DNA of 16,579 bases from Rickettsiaceae bacterium (GTDB lineage: Bacteria; Pseudomonadota; Alphaproteobacteria; Rickettsiales; Rickettsiaceae), in contig JAIOYD010000008.1 of the NCBI GenBank assembly GCA_021741285.1, positions 1-16,579 of the forward strand, written 5' to 3'. The notes under the pieces were generated by a model that worked only from the letters and a program-made list of their open reading frames with translations, was not told the DNA's origin and did not search any database. This document shows positions 6,545 to 14,812 of this stretch, piece after piece; within the stretch, counting starts at the first letter, position 1, and every line of letters starts with the position of its first letter. A program made the position numbers and the translations under genes.

Positions 6545-7915
6545 TTAGAAACCTACAATTTTCATTTTTACCTTCTTAAACTCCGCTTCTGGCTCAAAAT
6601 AATCAACTTTAAGATTCATGCTTTTAGCAGTTAGTTCTCCTGCTAAAGATTTGATTCGATAAGCCGCTAGAACCAACCCTTTACGAGCCTCTACTCTTGA
6701 TTGCCTTGCTGCATTTAATCTCTCTTCTGTTCTTAATACATCAACAATAGTTTTAGATCCCAGCATCTCCTCTTGCATCATTCCTTCATAGGCAATTTCA
6801 GCTGCATTAACTGCCTGAGTTGTGGCGTCTATTCTCATTTTTGCTGCTTCGAGCTCTGCCCAACTAGCTTTACAGCTAGACTGAATCTGTTTTATTACAC
6901 TATCTAAACTGATAGCTGCCTTACGAGTTTGATATTTTGCTCTTCTAATATCAGAATACTCCGTTCCCCCTTTACTCAAAATAGGAACATTTACAGACAA
7001 GGTAGAAGTAATACTTCTGTTATTAACATTTCCATTCTCAGTTTTTTCTGGTAAATAGTCAGTAGTCCCACCTTGGATTCTAAAACTAACTTTTGGAAGC
7101 AATTCTCCTTTAGCAGCATTTTCCCCAGCTTTTGATGATGATGTTTTATGTCTTGCACTATCTATAGAAGGATGTAGTTCAGTTGCAATATGCGTTAATG
7201 ATGCAAGAGACGATGGTAAGCCCACAGGAACATCTGGCATTTTGACATCAACTGGATCTATACCAAAAAACCGGTAAAAAGTAGCCTTTGAAGCCTCAAA
7301 ATTGGCGTATGCAACTGCTTGATTTGCTTCTGCAGTAGCGATTCCCTCTCTTGCACTGGCAACTTCCGTCTCGGTAGACTCTCCAAGCTTAAATTTCTCG
7401 GTCATAGCTTCAAGCTGAGTCTTGTTTGATCTAACGCTAACCTTAGAAATGCCATATTTTTCGTACGCTTCTACACAGTCTAAATAAACATTTATCTCTT
7501 TTAAAAAAGAATCTTGTTCTTTAGCATAAAAATCACCCCTTGACGCTCTAAAAGCAAACTGAGCTGCCTTCAAAGAATTCATCGAGCTCCATCCATCAAA
7601 CAATGGTTGCTCTAAAGTAATGGATCTAGAATACCTTAAATTATCAGAAGTAGTGAAATCAGTTGCCGTAGGCGTAAGAGGGATTTTGCTTCTTCTTTTG
7701 ACTTTTGAATCCGTAGAATCAACATTGGCAGAAACCCTAGGCATAAAACCAGCTAAAGCTCTAGGAAATTGCTCTATTTCATTTAAGAAATCAGTTCTAA
7801 TAATTTGCAATTCTTCATTGTTAGTATACCCGCTCGTAAGAGCTTGCTCCAATGTAACTGCAGACGCGCTAGTAGAAAGCATCGTTAGCAACCATGATAC
7901 AAATATTTTGCGCAT
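6545..7915 (-). CDS. tolC: TolC-family outer-membrane efflux/secretion channel
   Basis: This 456-residue protein has a signal peptide (residues 1-19, SASA|VTLEQ) and then the TolC/OEP fold made of two sequence repeats. The first repeat carries LGESTETEVASAREGIATAE (177-196). The second carries GSKTIVDVLRTEERLNAAR (386-404), close to the GTRTIVDVLDA element of E. coli TolC helix regions. LTLEQAL-type opening residues and the LEQPLFDGWSS strand (101-111) also fit. It should form the trimeric outer-membrane duct and trans-periplasmic tunnel used by type I secretion and drug efflux pumps; the inner-membrane partners are not in this window. Length is normal (E. coli mature TolC is about 470). The ATG at 7915 follows TAGG with a 6-base spacer. 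It is the first gene of a - strand operon with popZ and the acidic secreted protein. Confidence 0.93.
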   Translation of the reverse strand: MRKIFVSWLLTMLSTSASAVTLEQALTSGYTNNEELQIIRTDFLNEIEQFPRALAGFMPRVSANVDSTDSKVKRRSKIPLTPTATDFTTSDNLRYSRSITLEQPLFDGWSSMNSLKAAQFAFRASRGDFYAKEQDSFLKEINVYLDCVEAYEKYGISKVSVRSNKTQLEAMTEKFKLGESTETEVASAREGIATAEANQAVAYANFEASKATFYRFFGIDPVDVKMPDVPVGLPSSLASLTHIATELHPSIDSARHKTSSSKAGENAAKGELLPKVSFRIQGGTTDYLPEKTENGNVNNRSITSTLSVNVPILSKGGTEYSDIRRAKYQTRKAAISLDSVIKQIQSSCKASWAELEAAKMRIDATTQAVNAAEIAYEGMMQEEMLGSKTIVDVLRTEERLNAARQSRVEARKGLVLAAYRIKSLAGELTAKSMNLKVDYFEPEAEFKKVKMKIVGF

Positions 7916-7951
7916 ACAAAGCCTAATCCTAAAATAATCTCTTAGTTCAAA

Positions 7952-8012
7952 GTGATTCTAAGCCAACAAAACAAATTAGTATACGAGAACATTAGTTTTA
8001 TATAAGAATCAC
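7952..8012 (-). promoter_or_regulatory. tolC upstream region: inverted GTGATTCT sites around a -10-like box
   Basis: GTGATTCT at 7952-7959 is repeated in inverse orientation (AGAATCAC) at 8005-8012. Between them, on the - strand, lies TATACT (7983-7978), a 5-of-6 match to the -10 consensus, about 65 bases before the tolC ATG. No good -35 is seen at 16-18 bases. The arrangement would suit an operator pair with looping or a regulator-dependent promoter, but an 8-bp repeat separated by 45 bases can occur by chance. Confidence 0.3.
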
Positions 8013-8223
8013 ATCGTATTTAGGTGCATTTTTGCTGCACATTAATCCGGGTTGTTGACATTTATGTATAGCTCTATTTTCTACAAATAACCTTATTTTT
8101 ACCAAAAATACCAACAAGTTGCCGGTATCCAAACCAAAAAAACCCTCTAAATCTCTATTTATGATGAAAATCTATTTTTTTGAGATAGAATCTTTTCACA
8201 TTAATTTTTTGTAGTTTATCAGC
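8013..8223. other. Spacer between tolC and the broken + strand gene
   Basis: No open frame is supported here. On the + strand a perfect TTGACA lies at 8055-8060. The best -10-like boxes downstream sit at poor distances (TATTTT at 14 bases, TTTCTA at 17), so a promoter for the gene at 8224 is only suggested. A 5-bp hairpin GTGCA/TGCAC lies at 8024-8040. Confidence 0.35.
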
Positions 8224-9539
8224 ATGATTCCTAATATTGCGCAATTTAATTAACTCTCTCAAAATGAGAAAATTAAATTAATACAACAATACGCCCCTCA
8301 CCTTCTTAATTCTCTAAAAAAAAGTCTCTCTAGTCTGAACTCACAGGAATTAAGTAGTTTATTTGAGTTTGCAAATTTAGAATTGACTGCAAAAGAAATT
8401 GCTAAAGCTTTTACCACTGATTTAACAAATTTTTCAAATATAATTGCACCCCTTATAAAAGATTTGAACTTATCTGCGGCTGAAAGCAGCTTGCTTGACA
8501 ACATACTGAAAAAAACTCTTGTTTTAGCAATAAACAAAGCATCTTCTAATCTATATAATGATTTAAAAAAAGGCGAAGGCTTGCTGTATACCACAATAGT
8601 CTCAGAAAACACCTTAACTGTTTTAGAAGGAATTTTAGATTTTAAAAAAGCACTTGATAAAAATTTTCCTGGACTATCTGATACACTTATTTCCACAGCC
8701 TCTCCAGCTCTTCTAGCGCTTGTTTCCGCTTATTCCCCTCCCCTGGGGTTGGCTTTGAAAGCTACCGGTATTTTAAGCAAAGTTACCGATTTCCTAAAAA
8801 CCGAAAATCTGGATAAAACAGTAACTAGCATGTATCTGAGTTTAGATAAAATTAAACAAGATAAAGCCCTCTCCCAGATACATGAAACTGGCACTAAAGT
8901 TGCGGATATTGCAAAGCAAATAGATATCTCTACTTCAATTATAGAGAAATTTAAATTAACTCTCGAAGAAGCTTCTGAGACAGCTCAAGAAATTTCTAAA
9001 AATGCATCTTCAAAAAAATTATTAGCAACAATAGCCGACTATTCAGAAAATTATATTCCCTCGTCTAAAAAAGAAATTAATGAAAAACTAGATGCTGTAA
9101 AAATGGTAGCACTAGACAAGTTGAAAAAAAATGGCGTACCCCCAGAAATCATCGCCGAAGTAGAACTAGCCCTAGATAAAAATATTGAAAAGGCTAAATC
9201 AGAAATGATAAAATGCCTCGGGAAAGATAGTAAAATTATCGACAAGGTTGGCTATATCCTTATCGCTGCAGATATACTAAACAAATCCGAACACCAAGTG
9301 CAGGAAATTGGAAAAAAAATCCATCTCACTCTAAAGCTTTTAATGAATGTACAAAAAACCTAAAGATGGAGGTCAATAATAAAGTTCGTGGAGATGTAAG
9401 CAAACTTGCTAAAGAAATGACAGCTGATTCACCGGCCAAAGATTTTGCAAAAAAAACTCTGGGTGCCAACCTTGCTAATGAAATTTTAATCAAACGCGCT
9501 GTAGTGCCAGAAAAAAACTTAGGAAGAGCGCCATTATGA
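8224..9539 (+). pseudogene. Broken 438-codon gene of unknown family (premature TAA plus frame break)
   Basis: A single reading frame runs from the ATG at 8224 (MIPNIAQFN) into a TAA at 8251-8253, codon 10, then continues open (LSQNEKIKLIQQYAPHLLNS) to a TAA at 9361. At the A8 run 9312-9319 the coding sense moves to the next frame. That frame reads GKKNPSHSKAFNECTKNLK, continues for 73 codons and ends at a TGA at 9537-9539. Joined, the protein has 438 codons, about 315 of them between the two lesions. It is mostly amphipathic helix, Lys/Ser/Leu-rich, with one hydrophobic stretch (TLISTASPALLALVSAYSPP, near codons 154-173). There is no signal peptide and no family I recognise. No ATG allows restart before codon 203; only TTG (8383) or other weak codons would. 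No ribosome site precedes 8224. A recent pseudogene is likeliest. Rescue of the frame break by polymerase slippage on A8 is possible, but would not repair the TAA. Confidence 0.7.
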
Positions 9540-9576
9540 TTCTTTAGTTTTGGTCATGAACAAATTGAAAATGCTA

Positions 9577-12500
9577 TTATACTGAAATTAAATTCATTAA
9601 AACCTCTTGAGCCTCTTCTATTAAAGATTGTGAGTTAAGCGCTTTTATAAAAACTAATTTGTTTTCTGGTTTTATCTTAGCGTGTCTTGGAAATTTATTA
9701 ACAAAAGAAAGCACCATCTCCGCTACACCGGAATTCTCTCTAAATTTTATGACAAATCCATTAGGACCGCTATCAAAACTCTCTATGTTGAGTTTAAAAC
9801 ACATATTTCTGATTTTTACCGTCTCTAAAAGATTATTAAACTCTTGAGGGATTAAACCAAAGCGATCTTCCATCTCAAGACGAAAATTATCAATTTCTTC
9901 ATTCGATTTGAGATTGCCAGTTCTTCGGTATATAGCAAGTCTCAAAGACGAGTCTTCGATATAACTATCAGGAATTAATATAGCTATAGCTAGGTTGATT
10001 GTTGGATTAAAGCATTCTTCATTATTAGCATTATTGCTTTTTAGTTCATTGATTGCTTCATCTAACATCTCTTGATATAGCTCAGCCCCCACTTCTCTGA
10101 TATGCCCAGACTGTTCATCACCTACAAGGTTACCAAACCCCCTAAGATCCATATCATGACTAGCTATAGTAAATCCAGCACCAAGAGAGTCGATATTTTG
10201 CAAAATATCAAGACGTTGCAATGAATGTTTCGTAGATTTATGATGAGTTAATGTCAAATATGCATAACCCCTAACCTTTCCTCTACCTACACGTCCCCGT
10301 AGTTGGTAAAGTTGGCTTAGTCCAAGCATATCTGCACGATGTATAATAATAGTATTAGCAATTGGAATATCGATTCCTGATTCAATTATTGTCGTTGAAA
10401 GTAAAATATCAAATTTTGCTTCGCAAAACTCATTCATAGTAGTATCAACGAATGAAGGAGCCATTTGCCCATGGGCTATTTTATATTTAAGTTCGGGTAC
10501 AATAATACTTAATTGCTTTGCTATCCATTCGATATCCTTAATACGTGGAACAACATAAAAGCTAATGCCTCCTCTAAAGCGTTCTCTCATGAGAGCATCT
10601 CGAATCATAACCGCATCGAAAGGTAACACACTGGTTCTCACTGGCAAGCGATCTATAGGAGGGGTGGTAATCAAGCTCAAATCCTTAATACCCACCATTG
10701 ACATTTGTAGAGTTCTTGGGATTGGCGTAGCAGATAGTGATAATACATGTACATTGGACTTTAATTGTTTTAGATGTTCTTTTTGAGAAACGCCAAAATG
10801 TTGCTCTTCATCAATAATAATCATTTTAAGATTCTTGAACTTTATATCTGTAGAAAGCAAAGCATGAGTGCCTATTACTATATTAATCTCACCACTGGCG
10901 AGCCCTTCTTTTATTTTTTTTGCTTGTGATGGCTTTATAAGACGTGAAAGCTGAGCAATATTCAAGCCCATCCCTTTGAAGCGCTCAAGAAAATTGTGGT
11001 AATGCTGTTTACAAAGTATGGTAGTTGGCGAGATAATTGCTACTTGCGGTCTATCATCATTTACACTGCAACTAACCATGAATGTAGCACGCATTGCGAC
11101 TTCTGTTTTACCAAAGCCCACATCTCCACAAATTAGCCTATCCATTAGTTTGCCGCTTCCTAAGTCTGATTTTATATCTTCAATTGACGAAATTTGATCA
11201 TTAGTTTCGTTATAAGGAAAATTTTTGCAAAACCTATCGTAAGTACTTTGTTCAAAATATGTTGGCGTTGTTTTAGCAAGATGTCTTGCAGCAGAGATTT
11301 TGAGTAACTTAGCAGCAATATCTTTTATCCTATTTTTCAGCTTGGATTTACGTTTTTGCCAACCAATACTTCCAAGTTTATCTAGGACAACATCATCACC
11401 ACCGTATTTCTTAAACTGATCTATGTTTTCAACTGGTAAGTAAAGTATGTCATTATTGGCGTAAATAATTTTTAAACAATCATGAGCAATCTTATCAACA
11501 TAGATCGTTTGTATTTTTTCAAATCTACCAATACCATGCTCTTTATGAACTACTATTTCACCTTCAACAATATTATCAAGTTCAGTTAGTATATTTTTTA
11601 GTTTTTTTCTAGCTGATTTGTGACTCTGGGTAATAAATTTTTTTCCTAAAATATCAGTCTCAGCAATGAATAGATATTTAGACGATACAAAGCCCCGGGC
11701 TAAGGGCGCAATCCCAAGGTTTATCATATTCTTTTTAGCATATGATAAATGACTAATTTCTAGGGTGACATAGTCATGAGCTTCGATAATATTTTTTATC
11801 CTATCTTTACCACTTTTGGAATTACAAAGAATTATTGGGATTTTTTTCTTATTTTCTACAATAAGCTCAAATAACTTATCAAACTCAGTCTTGTTTTCAA
11901 CTTTAGCTTGCGTGGTTATATCAATAATGGTTGTTAACTCACCGCTGGAACCATGTTCTACTAGAGCGCAGTTATTAAGAGATAATTGTTCTTTGATTGC
12001 TTGGCTAGTATTAATTAAGAGAGATACCGGAATAGCAAAATAAAAAGAATCTGGGTTTGACTTGTTTGAAAGCAAACGTGATTCATAAAAGTCATTACAA
12101 GTATTTTCAAACTCGATCATCGATTGAATGCATAAATTATCATAGATAATTTCATGCTCACCTAAAAAATCAAATATTGAACTCATATTCTCATAAAATA
12201 AAGGAGTTAGATGTTCATAACCATGAAATTTTTGGCCTGAAATTACAGATTCATACATCGCACTATGAATATGATTTACACCGAAGAGTTGGAGAAAATT
12301 ATTTTTAAAATTAATTATAGTTTGAGAATTTAACAAAGTTTCTGTAGCAGCTGAAAGAACTAAATTATCAACTGGTTTGGTTGATATCTGACTATATGTA
12401 TCATATTCTCTAATTGACTCAACCTTATCCCAGCCAAAATTAATTCTATATCCTTTGTTTGCGTGCGTAACTAAATCTACAATCTCTCCTCTGACTGCAA

Positions 12501-12954
12501 ATTCGCTACTATCTACTGCACTTGCAACTCTAGAAAAACCAGTCTTTACAAGAAATGTTATTATATTTTCAATGTCTAGCTTTGCTTCTGGTTTAATGCT
12601 TAATGTTAAGTCAATGAATCCTTCTGGTGGAGGAACTTTTTGGAGTAAATTTTGGGCTGCAGTAACGAGTATTTTCGGCTCAGTGTTTATCGTAAGGTCA
12701 GTTAAAGCTGACGCTCTCTTGGCCAAGATTTCGGAATTTGGAGAAATTCTATCATAAGGCACGGTATCAAGACTAGGAAAGTGAATGATCTGGTGTTTTG
12801 CAATTCTATTATGGGCATAAAATTTTAGCTGTTTATATGCAGAAATTGTATTTTCTTCATCAGGACAACATAATAAAAGATTTTTATTTTTGTTGTTAAA
12901 ATGTTCTAGAGCGTATAGTGGTATAGAAGAAAAAGGGATAGAGAGTTTTTTCAT
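9577..12954 (-). CDS. mfd: Transcription-repair coupling factor Mfd
   Basis: Mfd is a DNA translocase that pushes stalled RNA polymerase off damaged template and recruits UvrA for nucleotide excision repair. At 1,125 residues it is close to E. coli Mfd (1,148). The UvrB-like N-terminal part contains the FSRVASAVDSSEFAVRGEI element (140-158). The RNA-polymerase interaction domain follows, with VVHKEHGIGRFEKI (468-481) and YLPVENIDQFKKYGG (505-519). The helicase motor has Walker A GDVGFGKTE (610-618), DEEQ box (715-718), SATPIPRT (741-748), STTIIESGIDIP (853-864) and QLYQLRGRVGR (881-891). The C-terminal UvrA-masking D7 region is present (about 985-1115). No essential motif is lost. The start ATG overlaps the sdhE stop as ATGA, and no separate ribosome site is needed, so translation is probably coupled. 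It converges on the broken gene at 8224-9539 with 37 bases between and no clear terminator. Confidence 0.97.
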   Translation of the reverse strand: MKKLSIPFSSIPLYALEHFNNKNKNLLLCCPDEENTISAYKQLKFYAHNRIAKHQIIHFPSLDTVPYDRISPNSEILAKRASALTDLTINTEPKILVTAAQNLLQKVPPPEGFIDLTLSIKPEAKLDIENIITFLVKTGFSRVASAVDSSEFAVRGEIVDLVTHANKGYRINFGWDKVESIREYDTYSQISTKPVDNLVLSAATETLLNSQTIINFKNNFLQLFGVNHIHSAMYESVISGQKFHGYEHLTPLFYENMSSIFDFLGEHEIIYDNLCIQSMIEFENTCNDFYESRLLSNKSNPDSFYFAIPVSLLINTSQAIKEQLSLNNCALVEHGSSGELTTIIDITTQAKVENKTEFDKLFELIVENKKKIPIILCNSKSGKDRIKNIIEAHDYVTLEISHLSYAKKNMINLGIAPLARGFVSSKYLFIAETDILGKKFITQSHKSARKKLKNILTELDNIVEGEIVVHKEHGIGRFEKIQTIYVDKIAHDCLKIIYANNDILYLPVENIDQFKKYGGDDVVLDKLGSIGWQKRKSKLKNRIKDIAAKLLKISAARHLAKTTPTYFEQSTYDRFCKNFPYNETNDQISSIEDIKSDLGSGKLMDRLICGDVGFGKTEVAMRATFMVSCSVNDDRPQVAIISPTTILCKQHYHNFLERFKGMGLNIAQLSRLIKPSQAKKIKEGLASGEINIVIGTHALLSTDIKFKNLKMIIIDEEQHFGVSQKEHLKQLKSNVHVLSLSATPIPRTLQMSMVGIKDLSLITTPPIDRLPVRTSVLPFDAVMIRDALMRERFRGGISFYVVPRIKDIEWIAKQLSIIVPELKYKIAHGQMAPSFVDTTMNEFCEAKFDILLSTTIIESGIDIPIANTIIIHRADMLGLSQLYQLRGRVGRGKVRGYAYLTLTHHKSTKHSLQRLDILQNIDSLGAGFTIASHDMDLRGFGNLVGDEQSGHIREVGAELYQEMLDEAINELKSNNANNEECFNPTINLAIAILIPDSYIEDSSLRLAIYRRTGNLKSNEEIDNFRLEMEDRFGLIPQEFNNLLETVKIRNMCFKLNIESFDSGPNGFVIKFRENSGVAEMVLSFVNKFPRHAKIKPENKLVFIKALNSQSLIEEAQEVLMNLISV

Positions 12955-13220
12955 TGTGCCGAGGGGTCAAAACTTAGTATTTTAGTCATAATTGTGGATA
13001 GATTTTCTTTAGGAACAGCCTTTTTCTTCACGTACCAATCATATAAATCCGCATCATTTTGTTCGAGAATATGTTCGAAAATTTTTAGTTCATTATCAGT
13101 CATTTTTTCTATATTTTTCTTGGCAAATTGCCCAATAATTAAGTCCGTTTCTTTGCAGCCTCGATTACAACTTTGATAAAGCAATTTTTTGATAAATTGG
13201 TCTCTGTTTTTAATATTCAT
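12951..13220 (-). CDS. sdhE: SdhE, FAD assembly factor for succinate dehydrogenase
   Basis: This 89-residue protein fits the SdhE/SDHAF2 family (about 85-100 aa). The signature RGxxE is R20-G21-C22-K23-E24 within SCNRGCKETDLIIGQFA, and the later aromatic DLYDWY element (58-63) is present. SdhE promotes covalent attachment of FAD to the SdhA flavoprotein subunit in the cytoplasm. The ATG at 13220 has a very strong ribosome site (AAGGTGAT, 7 bases between GGTG and ATG). The stop overlaps the mfd start by four bases, a pairing I recall from other Alphaproteobacteria. A run of ten T lies just upstream of the ribosome site on the - strand, in the probable 5' leader. Confidence 0.9.
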   Translation of the reverse strand: MNIKNRDQFIKKLLYQSCNRGCKETDLIIGQFAKKNIEKMTDNELKIFEHILEQNDADLYDWYVKKKAVPKENLSTIMTKILSFDPSAQ

Positions 13221-13246
13221 GATTTATCACCTTGCAAAAAAAAAAT

Positions 13247-13275
13247 ATGGTAATATTATTGTCCTAAGCAGTTAA
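13247..13275 (-). promoter_or_regulatory. Possible sdhE-mfd promoter
   Basis: On the - strand TTAACT (13275-13270) and TACCAT (13252-13247) are 17 bases apart, each matching 4 of 6 consensus bases. The start of transcription would fall about 20 bases before the sdhE ATG, within or next to the T10 run. It overlaps the region upstream of dnaA, so the two genes would be transcribed back to back. Confidence 0.3.
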
Positions 13276-13291
13276 AAAGCAAGCGGTTTAA

Positions 13292-13297
13292 TATAAT
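13292..13297 (+). promoter_or_regulatory. Consensus -10 box upstream of dnaA
   Basis: A perfect TATAAT lies 99 bases before the dnaA ATG. No recognisable -35 sits at 16-18 bases (CAGTTA at 17). The leader would be about 90 bases and contains a small GAAGC/GCTTC hairpin (13327-13345) and an AT palindrome near 13360. dnaA leaders are often long and regulated, but nothing here proves control. Confidence 0.4.
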
Positions 13298-13396
13298 TGC
13301 AACTTAAAACGCTAGCAATCCAAGTCGAAGCCTAAGTTACGCTTCCTCCGTTTATTTAAAAATATATATATTTTATCTCAAGAGACTAGTGTAAAG

Positions 13397-14788
13397 ATGA
13401 AGCAGTTGGATCGAATTGTACTACAATATAAAGATGGTGATTATTATGCCAACTTATGGAAAATCGTAAGTCGTGATTTAGTTTCACACTATGGCGAAGA
13501 TCTTTATAAAAGTTGGTTTAGTAAAATAAACTTCTTTGAGGCTATTGGTGAAAGTGAAATAATACTTTCGGCACCAAGTAACTTTATTAGAGATTGGATT
13601 AAATCTAATTATTTTGATATCATATCAAAGCTCTTAGTTCATCATGATACTAAGGTAAAATCAGTTGATATAATAACTAAAGAATTACCTAAATCTGACG
13701 TTATAGTTGTTACCTCTAATACATTTTCGTTGATTGATCAAAACGAAATTAAAGATGACACCACAGCTTCTTTAGATCCTCGCTTTACTTTTGACAATTT
13801 TGTCGTTGGACCACCTAATGAACTAGCATACGCAGCTTCTTTAGCTGTTGCTGAGTCGGACGAAGCAATTTCAAAATCAAACCCGCTATTTTTATATGGA
13901 GGCGTGGGTCTTGGGAAAACTCACCTAATGCATGCCATTGCATGGCATGCTAATAAAAAAAATCCGAATAGAAAAGTCCTTTACATGTCGGCTGAAAAAT
14001 TTATGTATCGTTTTATCAAAGCGTTGCGTAATAAAGATATTATGTCCTTTAAAGAAGAGTTTCGTTCTGTTGATGTTTTAATGATAGATGACATACAATT
14101 TATTTGTGGAAAAGAAAGTACTCAAGAAGAATTTTTCCATACATTTAATGCAATTATCGATAATAACAAACAAATGGTTATTTCTTGTGATCGCTCTCCC
14201 ACTGATCTTGATAACGTGGAAGATAGAATAAAATCTAGACTTGGTTGGGGATTAGTTGCTGATGTTCACAGCACAACATACGAACTTCGGGTGGGTATTC
14301 TCGAATCAAAGCTAGAAAGAATGAATATTAAAATCTCTAAGCCTGTGATTGATTTCTTAGCATCAAAAATAACATCAAATGTCAGAGAATTAGAAGGGGC
14401 TCTTAATAAAGTTATTGCTCATTCAACGCTTGTTGGACGCGAAATAACTCTGGAAAGTACGCAGGATATTTTAAGAGACTTGTTACGCTCAAATGAGCGC
14501 ACAATAACCATTGAAGATATACATAAAAAAGTAGCTAATAGATATAATATCAAAGTCTCTGATATGTCATCTTCAAGCAGACTTCGTTCTATAGCAAGAC
14601 CCAGACAAATAGCTATGTATTTATCAAAAACCTTGACCCCCAAAAGCCTTGCTGATATTGGGATGAAATTTGGCAAGAAAGATCATACAACAGTGATGCA
14701 TGCTATAAAAAAGATAGAAACTATCATGACGTCAGATCCTGATTTTAGAGAAGAGGTTAATCTTCTCTCTAGAATATTGCAGAGTTAA
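13397..14788 (+). CDS. dnaA: Chromosomal replication initiator DnaA
   Basis: DnaA is the AAA+ initiator that binds DnaA boxes and melts the origin. All four domains are present in 463 residues. Domain I (about 18-90) has the W-x18-WF helix pattern (W21, W40-F41). A short variable linker covers about 95-128. The AAA+ core starts at [16 protein letters not shown] (130-145) and has Walker [10 protein letters not shown] (168-176), Walker [10 protein letters not shown] (227-235), sensor I around SCD (263-265), the arginine-finger stretch SRLGWGL (280-286) and sensor [12 protein letters not shown] (328-337). Domain IV ends in a DnaA signature reading [11 protein letters not shown] (426-436); the usual Arg before Asp-His-Thr is Lys here. 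The ATG at 13397 lacks a good ribosome site, but domain I begins at the right place. dnaN follows 24 bases later. Confidence 0.97.
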   Translation: MKQLDRIVLQYKDGDYYANLWKIVSRDLVSHYGEDLYKSWFSKINFFEAIGESEIILSAPSNFIRDWIKSNYFDIISKLLVHHDTKVKSVDIITKELPKSDVIVVTSNTFSLIDQNEIKDDTTASLDPRFTFDNFVVGPPNELAYAASLAVAESDEAISKSNPLFLYGGVGLGKTHLMHAIAWHANKKNPNRKVLYMSAEKFMYRFIKALRNKDIMSFKEEFRSVDVLMIDDIQFICGKESTQEEFFHTFNAIIDNNKQMVISCDRSPTDLDNVEDRIKSRLGWGLVADVHSTTYELRVGILESKLERMNIKISKPVIDFLASKITSNVRELEGALNKVIAHSTLVGREITLESTQDILRDLLRSNERTITIEDIHKKVANRYNIKVSDMSSSSRLRSIARPRQIAMYLSKTLTPKSLADIGMKFGKKDHTTVMHAIKKIETIMTSDPDFREEVNLLSRILQS

Positions 14789-14812
14789 TTTATTTTAAAA
14801 ATTTAGAGTATT

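Noticed and set aside
8298..8696. 132-codon - strand open frame opposite the broken + strand gene
   Set aside because: The + strand reading continues coherently through the same bases on both sides. The - strand translation is a mirror of its Lys/Glu codons (Phe/Ser-rich) with no ribosome site.
9366..9539. Separate 57-codon gene starting ATG at 9366
   Set aside because: The frame is already open and protein-like well before this ATG, back to the A8 run, so it is better read as the displaced C-terminus of the gene at 8224.
13221..13396. Replication origin in the sdhE-dnaA spacer
   Set aside because: No consensus DnaA box or cluster is present. The nearest match, TGTGGATAG at 12993-13001, is single, has one mismatch and lies inside sdhE. 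Adjacency to dnaA alone does not place the origin, which lies elsewhere in many Alphaproteobacteria.
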